Below, in pieces: positions 17,328 through 28,444 of a stretch of 61,893 bases of DNA. The DNA comes from Prevotellamassilia timonensis. Its GTDB lineage: Bacteria; Bacteroidota; Bacteroidia; Bacteroidales; Bacteroidaceae. The notes below the pieces were generated by a model. The model made no database searches, had not been told where the DNA came from, and saw nothing but the letters and a program-made list of their open reading frames with translations. The translations under genes and the position numbers were made by a program. The stretch covers positions 13,753 to 75,645 of the forward strand of contig NZ_LT629843.1 in NCBI RefSeq assembly GCF_900106785.1, given 5' to 3'. Within the stretch, counting starts at the first letter, position 1, and every line of letters starts with the position of its first letter.

Positions 17328-19415
17328 ATGAAGACAATCATTGCAGAAAAGCCCTCCGTGGCACGTGAAATCGCCCGCATCGTGGGCGCGACAAAGAGAG
17401 AGGAAGGATATTTCGAGGGAGGCGGTTATGCCGTGACATGGGCATTCGGACACCTCGTTCAGCTTGCCATGCCCGACGGCTACGGCGTGCGCGGATTTGT
17501 CCGTGACAACCTCCCGATTATTCCCGACACATTCACGCTCGTCCCCCGTCAGGTCAGGACGGAGAAAGGTTACAAGCCCGACAGCGGCGTGGTGTCGCAG
17601 ATAAAAGTCATCAAAAGACTGTTCGACACAAGCGAACATATCATCGTGGCGACCGATGCCGGACGCGAGGGAGAGCTTATCTTCCGCTACCTCTACCACT
17701 ATACGGGTTGCACCACTCCTTTCGTGCGCCTGTGGATCAGCTCTCTCACCGACAAAGCTATCCGCGAGGGACTGCGGAAACTCGAAGACGGCAGCAAATA
17801 CGACAACCTCTACCTCGCCGCCAAAGCGCGGAGCGAATCCGACTGGCTCGTGGGCATCAACGGCACACAGGCGTTATCCATCGCCGCCGGACACGGCACG
17901 TATTCCGTGGGGCGGGTGCAGACACCAACGTTGGCTATGGTATGTGAACGCTACTGGGAGAACCGCCGCTTTACGTCCGAAGCATTCTGGCAGCTCCATA
18001 TCGCAACGGACGGTTGCGACGGCGAAGTCGTGAAATTCTCATCCTCCGAGAAATGGAAAGAGAAAGAACCGGCGATGGAACTATATAATAAGGTAAAGGC
18101 GGCAGGTTGCGCCACTGTCACGAAAGCCGAGCGCAAGGAGAAGACGGAGGAAACTCCCTTGCTCTACGACCTGACCACGCTCCAGAAAGAAGCCAACGCC
18201 AAGCACGGCTTCACGGCGGAACAGACGCTTGAAATCGCGCAGAAACTCTACGAAAAGAAGTTGATAACCTATCCGAGAACGGGAAGCCGCTACATCCCCG
18301 AAGACGTGTTTGCCGAAATTCCCAAACTGCTCGCTTTCATCGGCACACAGCCCGAATGGAAAGACAAGGTGCGGGCAAAAGCCGCCCCGACACGCCGCAG
18401 CGTGGACGACGGCAAGGTGACAGACCACCATGCCCTGCTCGTCACGGGTGAGAAACCGCTCTTCCTCTCCAAAGAGGACAATACCATCTATCAGATGATT
18501 GCCGGGCGCATGGTCGAGGCATTCTCTGAGAAATGCGTCAAGGATGTGACCACTGTCACGGCGGAATGTGCCGGAGTGGAGTTTACCGTAAAAGGCAGCG
18601 TCGTGAAGCAAACCGGATGGCGTGCCGTCTATGGCGAGGAAAAAGAGGAAATTACCATCCCCGGCTGGCAGGAAGGCGACACGCTGACACCGAAAGGCTC
18701 GTCCATTACCGAAGGAAAGACCAAACCCAAGCCGCTGCATACCGAAGCCACCCTGCTCTCGGCAATGGAAACGGCGGGCAAGGAAATTGAGGACGACGCA
18801 CTGCGGCAGGCGATGAAGGACTGTGGCATCGGTACTCCCGCCACACGCGCCTCCATCATCGAAACGCTTTTCAAGCGCGGTTACATGGAACGCTGCAAGA
18901 AGTCGCTTGTTCCCACCGAAAAAGGACTTGCCCTCAATTCCGTCGTCAAGACGATGCGCATCGCCGATGTTGCCATGACGGGCGAATGGGAAAAGGAGCT
19001 GGCGCGTATCGAGCGCGGGGAACTGTCCGACGACACCTTCCGCAAGGAGATAGAGGCGTACACACGTGAGATAACCTCCGAACTGATCTCGTGCGACAAG
19101 CTCTTCGGCAGCCGTGACTCCGGCTGCGCGTGTCCCAAGTGTGGCACGGGCAGGATGCGGTTCTACGGCAAGGTGGTACGCTGCGACAACACGGAGTGCG
19201 GACTGCCCGTGTTCCGGCTGAAAGCGGGACGCACCCTGTCCGACGATGAAATCAAAGACCTGCTCACCGAAGGGCATACCAAGCTGCTCAAAGGGTTCAA
19301 GAGCAAACAGGGCAAGAGTTTCGATGCTGTTGTCGCCTTTGACGGGGAATATAACACGACTTTTGTGTTCCCGGAGGCTAAAAAGGACAAGAAATTTTCA
19401 GGACGGAAGAAATAG
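17328..19415 (+). CDS. exc: Exc, topoisomerase III-like type IA topoisomerase
   Basis: 695-aa protein. An N-terminal TOPRIM domain (KTIIAEKPSVAREIA, with DAGREGELI further on) is followed by the topoisomerase core. The active Tyr is in LITYPRTGSRY (Y315), and a C-terminal four-Cys zinc ribbon (CACPKCGTG...CDNTEC) lies near residues 600-625. CTnDOT Exc is an active type IA topoisomerase needed for excision in vivo. The gene closes the xis2c-xis2d-orf3-exc operon. The leader holds a copy of the AATCCAAAGTA motif, and a terminator follows at 19493. Confidence 0.88.
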   Translation: MKTIIAEKPSVAREIARIVGATKREEGYFEGGGYAVTWAFGHLVQLAMPDGYGVRGFVRDNLPIIPDTFTLVPRQVRTEKGYKPDSGVVSQIKVIKRLFDTSEHIIVATDAGREGELIFRYLYHYTGCTTPFVRLWISSLTDKAIREGLRKLEDGSKYDNLYLAAKARSESDWLVGINGTQALSIAAGHGTYSVGRVQTPTLAMVCERYWENRRFTSEAFWQLHIATDGCDGEVVKFSSSEKWKEKEPAMELYNKVKAAGCATVTKAERKEKTEETPLLYDLTTLQKEANAKHGFTAEQTLEIAQKLYEKKLITYPRTGSRYIPEDVFAEIPKLLAFIGTQPEWKDKVRAKAAPTRRSVDDGKVTDHHALLVTGEKPLFLSKEDNTIYQMIAGRMVEAFSEKCVKDVTTVTAECAGVEFTVKGSVVKQTGWRAVYGEEKEEITIPGWQEGDTLTPKGSSITEGKTKPKPLHTEATLLSAMETAGKEIEDDALRQAMKDCGIGTPATRASIIETLFKRGYMERCKKSLVPTEKGLALNSVVKTMRIADVAMTGEWEKELARIERGELSDDTFRKEIEAYTREITSELISCDKLFGSRDSGCACPKCGTGRMRFYGKVVRCDNTECGLPVFRLKAGRTLSDDEIKDLLTEGHTKLLKGFKSKQGKSFDAVVAFDGEYNTTFVFPEAKKDKKFSGRKK

Positions 19416-19474
19416 TATTAACTTTGCCACTTGTTCAGAGTAATGAATTGTTCTTCGATACCGGATTACACTCA

Positions 19475-19577
19475 TACTTTGGATTTAGTGGTGGCACTCG
19501 GAGGGATACCGAGTGCCTTTTTCTTCCTTTTTCCAACCGATTATCCCGTTAATTATCAATCCGCTAAATCCAAAGTA
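19475..19577. promoter_or_regulatory. nested inverted repeat built from the leader motif around the exc terminator
   Basis: TACTTTGGATTTAGTGG (19475-19491) and CCGCTAAATCCAAAGTA (19561-19577) are inverted copies that pair in 16 of 17 positions. They enclose the exc terminator hairpin. The right copy abuts the ATG at 19578, so pairing could hide the start codon of the next gene. A regulatory role is inferred only. Confidence 0.55.
19493..19522 (+). terminator. intrinsic terminator of the excision operon
   Basis: GGCACTCGG (19493-19501) pairs perfectly with CCGAGTGCC (19509-19517) over a 7-base loop. TTTTT then follows. It stands 78 bp after the exc stop. Confidence 0.85.
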
Positions 19578-20030
19578 ATGAACAACAAGAAGAAAAACGA
19601 GGGTCAGACCGACTTTTCCTATTACGGTCTGTACCTGCTGGACTATCTCCGCACGAACAAGTTTGAACAGGCTGACGACACCGCTTTCATACGGGAACGG
19701 GCCGACCGTGCCGCCGAAACGTATGAGAGGGCACGGCTTGAAGGCTATCCCGCCGATGGTGCGCAGGAACTGGCGATGGACACGCTGCTGCGCGGGCTGC
19801 ATTATTCCCGTTACGCCATCCTCCGCGAAGTCGTGGAAAACGAGTTTGCCGATGAAGTGCCGGAAGAGAAGCGTGAAGCCTTTGTCCTGAAACTGCTGCC
19901 GCTTGTCGGCAACGTGTTCTCCGTCTATGACCTCTCGGATGACAATTTCGCCCTGTCTTCCGATTACGACCTGCTCTACACGGAGCTGACGGGAGCAACC
20001 GTCCTTTACTTAGACGAATATGGCGTTTAA
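19578..20030 (+). CDS. DUF1896-type protein
   Basis: 150-aa acidic cytoplasmic protein with the pattern of the DUF1896 family found on Bacteroides conjugative transposons ([33 protein letters not shown]...). The ATG at 19578 sits directly after the leader motif. Upstream in-frame sequence crosses the terminator and is rejected. The stop overlaps the next gene's start by 11 bp, suggesting translational coupling with the large methylase/helicase. The function is not known. Confidence 0.7.
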   Translation: MNNKKKNEGQTDFSYYGLYLLDYLRTNKFEQADDTAFIRERADRAAETYERARLEGYPADGAQELAMDTLLRGLHYSRYAILREVVENEFADEVPEEKREAFVLKLLPLVGNVFSVYDLSDDNFALSSDYDLLYTELTGATVLYLDEYGV

Positions 20031-23000
20031 CCGCAAACAGAAACTGCGGGACAACATCGAGGCGATACGGACGGCATTCATCCTTGACAGGGAAAATAGG
20101 ACAGCGACAACCGAAGAGCGTGCCATACTTCAAAGGTACTGCGGTTTCGGCGGTCTGAAATGTATCCTCAACCCTGCAAAGGAACTGACGGATGCCGTCC
20201 GGTGGGCGAAATCCGACCTCGAACTGTTCGCCCCGACGGTGGAGCTGCACAGGCTTATCCGTGAGAACAGCAAGGACGAAACAGAGTACAAGCGGTTTGT
20301 GGATTCGCTGAAAGCGTCCGTGCTGACCGCTTTCTACACCCCCAAAGAGATAACCGACACCATCGCGGACGTGCTGGCAGATTACAGCGTCCGCCCCGCC
20401 CGTATGCTCGAACCGTCGGCAGGTGTCGGCGTGTTCGTGGATTCCATGCTGCGGCACAGCCCCAATGCGGATGTGATGGCTTTCGAGAAGGATCTGCTCA
20501 CGGGTACAATCTTGAGGCATCTCTATCCCGACCAGAAAATGCGCACCTGCGGTTTTGAGAAAATCGAAAGACCGTTCAACAATTATTTCGACTTGGCGGT
20601 GTCCAACATTCCGTTCGGTGACATTGCCGTGTTCGACGCGGAGTTTCAGCGGAGCGACTCTTTCGGCAGACGCTCCGCCCAGAAAACCATCCACAACTAT
20701 TTCTTTCTCAAAGGACTGGATGCCGTGCGTGACGGCGGTATCGTGGCGTTCATCACCTCGCAAGGGGTATTGAATAGCACCAAGACCTCCGTGCGTAACG
20801 AGCTGTTCAGTCAGGCCAATCTGGTATCCGCGATACGCCTGCCCAACAACCTGTTCACGGACAACGCGGGCACGGAGGTGGGCAGTGACCTGATTGTCCT
20901 GCAAAAGAACCTCAGCAAGAAGGAAATGTCGCAGGACGAGCGGCTGATGACCGTGATACAGACGGACACGAAAACCGCCCTGACCGACAACGCCTATTTC
21001 ATCCACCACCCGGAACGCATCGTGCATACGATGGCGAAACTTGACACAGACCCCTACGGGAAGCCCGCTATGGTTTATCTGCACGAGGGCAAGGCAGCAG
21101 GCATCGCCGGGGATTTGCGCCGTATGCTCGACGAGGATTTCCATTACAGGCTTGCCATGCGCTTGTATTCGGGTTCAATCCGGCAGGCAGGAACGGAAGA
21201 AAAAGTTGCCGTTCAAAATAAAGTAGAGCGTCCTGCCATAAAATTGGAAACAGTATCCTCGGCGCAGACGGTGGAAACTCCGACAGAAAAGCCGCAACCC
21301 GCAGATGAAAAGCCGGAGATAGAACCGCGCCCGCAATATTCCGCAGGCGTGCAGCTCACCCTGCTTGACCTCTGGGGGATGACGGAAGAGGTCAGCCAAC
21401 CGAAAACCTCCAAAAAGAAAAAGACGGTGAAAAAGGCAGTTACGGCAAAGTCCACTCCGCCCAAACCGAAAGTCACGGTTACACCGACAGCTCCAACTGC
21501 AAAACCCGCAATGGAGAATAAGGAGGTGAAAGCGGAGAACACCGCCAAGCCTGCCGACCCGGACGACATCTATGCCACACTGGACTGGGATACCAATCCT
21601 CCCATCAACGGTTTCTATGAAATGATGATGGGTTTGACGCCGGAGCGTAGGAAAGAACTTCGGGAACTGGCAAGGCAGCATAACGAGAAACAAGTGGCGG
21701 AAAAGACGGAAGTGAAAGCCGTGCCGGAAACTTCCCGTGAGCAGCCACGACAGGAGGAAACACAGCCGGAGGCAGTCGCCGCACCTGCCGTTACAGATAC
21801 CCCATCGGAAGCGGTGGGGACTTTCCTTTTCCCCGACATCGAAGCGGAAAAGCCGAAGGAGGAAGTCGTGGACCTTTCTCCGCGTGCCTACCACCGCACG
21901 CCGGAGATGCACCTGCGCGAAGGGTCGCTGGTGGCTGACCGGGGGCGTCATAACATCGGCTACCTGAAAGACATCACGCCATACGGGGCGACATTCCAGC
22001 CGCTCGACCTGAAAGGATACCAGAAGGAAAAGGCGTTGTTGTATGTGTCGCTGCGTGACGCCTACGAGCGTCTGTACCGTTATGAATCGCTCCGGCGCGA
22101 GGCAAATGTTCCGTGGCGAGAGCATCTGAATACCTGTTACGATGAGTTTGTCATGCGCTACGGCAACCTCAACGCCAAGCAGAACGTGAAGTTAGTGATG
22201 ATGGATGCGGGCGGGCGCGACATCCTTTCGCTGGAACGGATGGAAAACGGAAAGTTCGTCAAGGCGGACATCTTCGAGCATCCTGTTTCCTTCGCGGTGG
22301 AGAGCCATGCCAACGTAGGCTCTCCCGAAGAAGCCCTGTCTGCGTCGCTCAACAAATATGGTACGGTCAATCTCGACTATATGCGGGAGATAACCGACAG
22401 CACGGCGGAGGATTTGCTCACTGCCCTGCAAGGGCGCATCTACTACAATCCGCTCGTGACCGGTTACGAAATCAAAGACCGTTTCATCGCCGGAAATGTC
22501 ATAGAGAAAGCGGAACGCATAGAGGCATGGATGGGTGACAATCCCGAAAATGAGCGTATGCCGGAGGTGAAGCAGGCGTTGGAGGCTCTGAAAGATGCCG
22601 AGCCGCAGCGCATCGCCTTCGAGGATCTGGACTTCAATTTCGGGGAACGCTGGATTCCGACGGGTGTCTATGCCGCCTACATGAGCCGGCTGTTCGACAC
22701 GGAGGTGAAAATCGCCTATTCCGCAAGCATGGACGAGTTTTCGGTGGTGTGCGGCTACCGCACCATGAAAATCACGGACGAGTTTCTGGTGAAGGGGTAT
22801 TACCGGAACTATGACGGTATGCACCTCCTAAAACACGCCCTGCACAACACCTGCCCTGACATGATGAAGTCCATCGGCAAGGACGAGCATGGCAACGACA
22901 TCAAGATGCGCGACAGCGAGGGAATACAACTCGCCAACGCCAAGATTGACGAGATACGAAACGGCTTCTCCGAATGGCTCGAAGAGCAGTCGCCGCAGTT

Positions 23001-24687
23001 CAAGGAGCGGCTTGTGACGATGTATAACCGCAAGTTCAACTGTTTCGTGCGCCCGCGCTACGACGGCTCCCATCAGACCTTTCCCGACCTCAACCTGAAA
23101 GGGCTGGCAAGCCGGGGTATCAAGAGCGTCTATCCCTCACAGATGGATTGCGTCTGGATGTTGAAACAGAACGGCGGCGGAATTTGCGACCACGAGGTGG
23201 GAACCGGTAAGACGCTGATAATGTGCATCGCCGCGCATGAGATGAAGCGTCTGAATTTGGCACACAAGCCGATGATTATCGGGCTGAAAGCCAACGTTGC
23301 GGAGATTGCAGCCACCTATCAGGCGGCATATCCCAACGCACGTATTCTGTACGCTTCGGAGAAGGACTTTTCGACCGCCAACCGTGTGCGCTTCTTCAAT
23401 AATATAAAGAACAACGACTACGATTGCGTCATCATGTCGCACGACCAGTTCGGCAAGATACCGCAGTCGCCGGAATTGCAGCAGCGCATCCTGCAAGCAG
23501 AGCTTGACACGGTGGAGGAAAACCTCGAAGTGCTACGGCAGCAGGGAAAGAACGTGTCGCGGGCGATGCTGAAAGGATTGGAGAAGCGCAAGCACAACCT
23601 TGAAGCGAAGCTGGAGAAGGTGGAACACGCCATAAAGTCACGCACGGACGACGTGGTGGATTTCAAGCAGATGGGCATCGACCACATCTTCATAGATGAG
23701 AGCCACCAGTTCAAGAATCTGACTTTCAACACGCGCCACGACCGTGTGGCGGGATTGGGAAACAGCGAGGGAAGCCAGAAGGCACTTAACATGCTCTTTG
23801 CCATACGCACCATACAGGAGCGCACAGGAAAAGACTTGGGTGCGACCTTCCTCTCCGGCACGACTATCAGCAACTCACTGACTGAATTGTACCTGCTGTT
23901 CAAGTACCTGCGCCCGAAGGAGCTGGAACGGCAGGACATAAGGTGTTTCGACGCTTGGGCGGCGATATTTGCCAAGAAGACGACGGATTTTGAATTTAAC
24001 GTGACGAACAATGTGGTCCAGAAGGAGCGTTTCCGCTACTTCATCAAAGTGCCGGAGCTTGCCGCCTTCTATAATGAAATCACGGACTACCGCACGGCGG
24101 AGGATGTGGGCGTTGACCGTCCTGCCAAGAACGAGATACTGCACCATATACCGCCCACGCCGGAACAGGAGGACTTCATACAGAAACTGATGCAGTTCGC
24201 CAAGACGGGCGATGCCACCTTGTTGGGCAGGCTGCCGCTTTCGGAAACGGAAGAAAAGGCGAAGATGCTCATCGCCACGGACTATGCCCGGAAAATGGCA
24301 CTCGACATGCGCATGATAGACCCGAATTACGAAGATCATCCCGACAACAAAGCGAGTCACTGTGCCAAGATGATCGCGGAGTATTATCAAAAATACGACG
24401 CCCAGAAAGGCACGCAGTTCGTTTTCTCTGATTTGGGGACATACCAGCCGGGCGACGGGTGGAACGTCTATTCGGAAATCAAGCGCAAACTGACGGAGGA
24501 CTACGGTATACCGCCAAGCGAGGTGCGCTTCATTCAGGAGTGCAAGACCGACAAGGCGCGGAAGGCGGTGATAGACGCCATGAACGCCGGGACGGTGCGT
24601 GTGCTGTTCGGCTCTACCTCTATGCTCGGAACGGGTGTGAACGCCCAGAAACGGTGTGTGGCTATCCATCATCTTGATACGCCGTGG
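20020..24687 (+). CDS. N6-methylase/SNF2-type helicase protein, 5' exon
   Basis: First 1,556 codons of a 1,938-aa protein. The N-terminal part has an adenine-methylase fold: LEPSAG (130-135) and NIPFG (from 196), a variant of the NPPY motif. The middle (380-620) is Pro/Lys-rich linker. The C-terminal half is a superfamily 2 helicase with GTGKT (1061-1065) and DESH (1226-1229). The reading frame is interrupted exactly after codon TGG (HLDTPW) by a group II intron and continues at 27169. Such giant proteins are common in CTnDOT-like elements. A role in anti-restriction or element DNA processing is suspected. The start overlaps the DUF1896 gene. Confidence 0.85.
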
Positions 24688-27168
24688 GTGCGACATGAAG
24701 TCGCATAGATAATTGTTGGAATGATACTTTAAGTATCAGTTTTAACCCGCTGTTCCGTCAGCGGTAGCCTACCGACCGATGCACCTTAATGTTGTATTAA
24801 GCGGTCGGGACAAAGTACACTTTCACAAGACAAGACAGAACCGTGAGGGGAAGTCAAGTATGGTTAGTATCATACCGTAGAGTGGCGAGGCTGGATAGTA
24901 TGGTTAGCGTAAGCGAACTGTTAGTAAACTTCGTAATGTCGTAAAAGAGTGCAAGATACTGATACACTCTACCCAAAATGGGATGCGGTCAGATAATCCT
25001 CTCCATGGTAGGATTACACGGATGTAAAGACCGTCGGAGGATGAGACAGGACCTAACCTATCCGTTAGTTATCTATGTGGAACATGGTAAGCCTGTACAT
25101 CTCCTGTCAGACAAAAGACAGGTAAGCTGAAAGTAATGGATGCTGAATGATGTGCAGGTATAAGATAACAGAGAAAGCGAATGCCGTTCTGTAATGGGAC
25201 GGATAGGGTTTGAGCCACTTATCACGAGTTGACAAGGGACAACATCAACCTACCACGAAAGTGGGCAGACTTCTGTGGTAATGTTTGGGAGGCAAATACC
25301 CAACATTAGCCAAATGGTAATTCTTTACAATAAACTTTTAGAACTTTTTAAAGTAGGAATGCAAATGAACGATAAAATCAAAGAAAATCTCCTCGACCAA
25401 TCGTGTGCGCCGACTGACAACCTGCAATCAAATTGGGACAGAATAGACTGGACTAAGGCGGAGCAAGCTGTTAAGAAGCTTCAAGCTCGTATTGTAAAGG
25501 CTCAGAAGGAAGGCAGACATAACAAGGTGAAAGCCTTGCAATGGACGCTTACCCACTCTTTTTACGCAAAAGCCTTAGCCGTAAAGAGGGTTACTTCTAA
25601 CGGGGGTGGTTGTACTCCTGGGGTTGACAAAGAAATATGGGATACCCCTAAAGCTAAAATGCAAGCAATAACCCAACTCAAACGCAGAGGCTACCAGCCA
25701 ATGCCGCTGAGAAGAGTTCATATCAAGAAGAGCAACGGCAAACTGCGACCGTTGGGAATACCGACAATGAAAGACAGAGCCATGCAAGCACTCTATCTTA
25801 TGGCATTGGAGCCTGTATCAGAAACTACAGCTGATACTCGTTCATACGGTTTCCGCAAGGAACGCTGCTGTATGGATGCAATACAGCAATGTCATAACAT
25901 TCTCCGAAAGGGATATTCTCCCGAATGGATTTTGGAGGGTGACATAAAAGGGTGTTTTGACCATATCAGCCATGAGTGGTTACTTGCCAATATCCCAATG
26001 GATAAGGCAATACTCCGAAAATGGTTGAAATGTGGCTATGTTTTCAACAAGCAAATGTTCCCGACCGAGGAAGGAACACCGCAAGGTGGTATAATTTCTC
26101 CGACACTTGCCAATATGACTTTGGACGGATTGCAGAAAGCTCTTGCAGATAGATATAAGCGCCATCATGTTAATGGTAAGTTGTATTCACCAATGGTGAA
26201 CCTTGTACGTTATGCGGATGATTTTATCATCACTTGCGAGAACAAGGAAACTCTTGAAAATGAAATCAAGCCATTGGTTGCTGAATTTATGTCTGAAAGA
26301 GGTCTGACCTTATCAGAGGAAAAGACGGTGATAACCAACGTGCATGACGGTTTTGATTTTCTTGGCTTTAATATCCGCAAATACGGCAAGGACATATTGA
26401 CCAAGCCGACAAAGAAATCCGAGAAACGCTTTATGGAGAATATCCGTAAGGTAATTAAGGAGAACAAGGGTTGCAGACAGGAGTCGTTAATCAGAATGTT
26501 GAACTCTAAAATCCGAGGATGGGGAGGTTATTATCAGCATGGAGCGACACGTGATTCATTTCACAGAATCGACCATCAGATATTCCTCTCACTATGGCAA
26601 TGGGCAAAACGCCGTCATTCCAAGAAAGGGAAACGGTGGATAAAAGACCGATATTGGCATGACATTCGAGGGAACAAATGGACTTTCGCTTCAAAATTCA
26701 AGAAACCAAACGGAAAGGAAGACCAATTGACATTATTGTCTCTGACTTCATCGTTTCCATTCCTGCAATACACGCAGATTAAAGGAGACATGAACCCGTT
26801 TGATGCAGACTGTCGTCTGTACTTCTATAAAAGAAAGAAGTCGAAAATGCTTGTTACGCTAAAAGGACGCAAGTCACTGCTGTACCTATGGGAAAAGCAA
26901 GGACGCAAATGTCCTATATGCGGTGAGCCTATTGATACGCACAAGGCATGGAATGTCATGCCAACCGTTCAAAACGGAAAGAAATGCAATCTGTTGGTTC
27001 ATGATGAATGTTTTAAATTATCCCGCAAATCAAATGGAAACAAGAAGTAGTTTGAGCCGGTCTCTGCATACAAACAGAGGCTTAGAAAAGCTTGAGCCGT
27101 ATGAGGGGAAACTCTCATGTACGGTTCTTAGGGGGGAAGAGGGCAGCAATGCCCTTGACCTACCCGAT
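24688..27168 (+). mobile_element. group II intron with encoded maturase
   Basis: The 5' end is GTGCGAC, the group II consensus. Domain V is at 27094-27127 (GAGCCGTATGAGGGGAAACT, then the complementary arm ending GTACGGTTC), with the AGC catalytic triad. Domain VI follows (27130-27166), with a likely bulged A in TTGACCTACCC. Removing 2,481 bp joins TGG to CGA and restores HLDTPW-RPSDLQQRDGRG, helicase motif VI. The intron ORF is at 25365-27050. The intron is inserted in the coding strand, so splicing should restore the host gene. Confidence 0.92.
25365..27050 (+). CDS. ltrA: group II intron reverse transcriptase/maturase with HNH endonuclease
   Basis: 561-aa intron-encoded protein. The reverse transcriptase domain has RT blocks including GDIKGCFDHI, GTPQGGIISPTLAN and the active-site YADD (283-286). 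A maturase X domain follows (SKIRGWGGYYQHG). A C-terminal HNH-type endonuclease region has CPICGEPI and later KCNLLVHDEC. It promotes splicing and target-primed reverse transcription (retrohoming). An ATG at 25365 is preferred; an ATG two codons upstream and a GTG-type start at 25275 are also open. It appears intact, so the intron may be mobile. Confidence 0.92.
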   Translation: MNDKIKENLLDQSCAPTDNLQSNWDRIDWTKAEQAVKKLQARIVKAQKEGRHNKVKALQWTLTHSFYAKALAVKRVTSNGGGCTPGVDKEIWDTPKAKMQAITQLKRRGYQPMPLRRVHIKKSNGKLRPLGIPTMKDRAMQALYLMALEPVSETTADTRSYGFRKERCCMDAIQQCHNILRKGYSPEWILEGDIKGCFDHISHEWLLANIPMDKAILRKWLKCGYVFNKQMFPTEEGTPQGGIISPTLANMTLDGLQKALADRYKRHHVNGKLYSPMVNLVRYADDFIITCENKETLENEIKPLVAEFMSERGLTLSEEKTVITNVHDGFDFLGFNIRKYGKDILTKPTKKSEKRFMENIRKVIKENKGCRQESLIRMLNSKIRGWGGYYQHGATRDSFHRIDHQIFLSLWQWAKRRHSKKGKRWIKDRYWHDIRGNKWTFASKFKKPNGKEDQLTLLSLTSSFPFLQYTQIKGDMNPFDADCRLYFYKRKKSKMLVTLKGRKSLLYLWEKQGRKCPICGEPIDTHKAWNVMPTVQNGKKCNLLVHDECFKLSRKSNGNKK

Positions 27169-28317
27169 CGACCGTCCGACTTGCAACAGCGTGACGGACG
27201 CGGAGTTAGGGCAGGTAATGAGATTGCCAAACATTTCGCCGGGAACAACGTGGATGTAATCATCTACGCGGTGGAGAAGTCACTGGACAGCTACAAGTTC
27301 AACCTCCTGCACTGCAAGCAGACTTTCATAAGCCAGCTCAAAAGCGGTGCGATGGGTGCGCGTACCATCGACGAGGGGGCAATGGACGAAAAATCGGGCA
27401 TGAATTTCTCGGAATACATGGCGTTGCTCTCCGGCAATACCGACCTGTTGGACAAGGCGAAACTGGAAAAGCGGATCGCATCGCTCGAAGGGGAACGCAA
27501 GTCGTTCAACAAGGGCAAGCGTGATTCGGAGTTCAAGCTGGAGTCAAAGACCGGCGAGTTGCGCAACAACACGGCTTTCATAGATGCCATGACGGAGGAC
27601 TGGAACCGCTTCCTGTCGGTGGTGCAGACCGACAAGGAGGGCAACCGCCTTAATATAATAAAGGTGGACGGAGTGGATTCCGCCGATGAGAAGGTCATCG
27701 GAAAGCGTTTGCAGGAGATAGCCAAGAATGCCACGACCGGAGGGTTGTACACGCAGGTCGGTGAACTTTACGGTTTTCCGATAAAGGTGGTGAGCGAAAG
27801 GATACTCAAAGAGGGATTGGAGTTCACCGACAACCGCTTCGTGGTCGAGGGGAACTACAAGTACACCTACAACAACGGGCATCTGGCGATGGCTGACCCG
27901 TTGGCCGCCGCCCGCAACTTCCTCAACGCGATGGAGAGGATACCCTCCATCATCGACCAGTACAAGGCGAAGAACGAGGTGCTGGAGATGGAGATACCGC
28001 AGTTACAGGAGATAGCGGGTAAGGTGTGGAAGAAGGAGGACGAGCTGAAGCAGTTGAAGTCCGAACTTGCCGCCCTTGACCGAAAAATTCAGCTGGAGCT
28101 TGCGCCACCCACGCCCGAAGTCGCAGAAAAGGAGAATGAAGGGCAACAGCTCAAGCCGGAAGCGGAAGATGTGAGGAACAGGCAGGCGCAATATCCCGAA
28201 AATGCACCGCCGCAGATACGCAGTCCGGCGGATAGTATCGTTGCCAACCATGTCATAATCGGGCGTCCGGGACTGTATGCCAAGGAGGAAACCCGGTCCA
28301 AAGGATTGAAAATATAA
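27169..28317 (+). CDS. N6-methylase/helicase protein, 3' exon
   Basis: Last 382 codons of the protein begun at 20020. The first residues, RPSDLQQRDGRGVRAGN, are helicase motif VI (Q-x2-GR-x2-R) and would follow HLDTPW directly after splicing. Coiled-coil segments follow (about 27950-28120: EVLEMEIPQLQEIAGKVWKKEDELKQL), and the tail is charged. A frame into the intron's 3' end (from 26923) is only an artefact of the unspliced sequence. Confidence 0.85.
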   Translation, partial: RPSDLQQRDGRGVRAGNEIAKHFAGNNVDVIIYAVEKSLDSYKFNLLHCKQTFISQLKSGAMGARTIDEGAMDEKSGMNFSEYMALLSGNTDLLDKAKLEKRIASLEGERKSFNKGKRDSEFKLESKTGELRNNTAFIDAMTEDWNRFLSVVQTDKEGNRLNIIKVDGVDSADEKVIGKRLQEIAKNATTGGLYTQVGELYGFPIKVVSERILKEGLEFTDNRFVVEGNYKYTYNNGHLAMADPLAAARNFLNAMERIPSIIDQYKAKNEVLEMEIPQLQEIAGKVWKKEDELKQLKSELAALDRKIQLELAPPTPEVAEKENEGQQLKPEAEDVRNRQAQYPENAPPQIRSPADSIVANHVIIGRPGLYAKEETRSKGLKI

Positions 28318-28340
28318 CCTAAGGAATTTTATCTGAAGTA

Positions 28341-28444
28341 TTAATAAGGGCTATCCCAAAAGGTCTAAAAGTAAATTTTATCCTTTCTGCAAGTATCTAT
28401 AGGATGGCAACTGCATTTTTTTCTTTTTGGGCAGCCCTTATTAA
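28341..28444. repeat. 104-bp inverted-repeat element after the helicase gene
   Basis: TTAATAAGGGCT (28341-28352) is inverted exactly at the other end (28433-28444). Similarity extends imperfectly to CCCAAAA. TTAA-type tips and the absence of coding content fit a MITE. A T-rich stretch on the inner right side means a terminator role is also possible. Confidence 0.45.
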
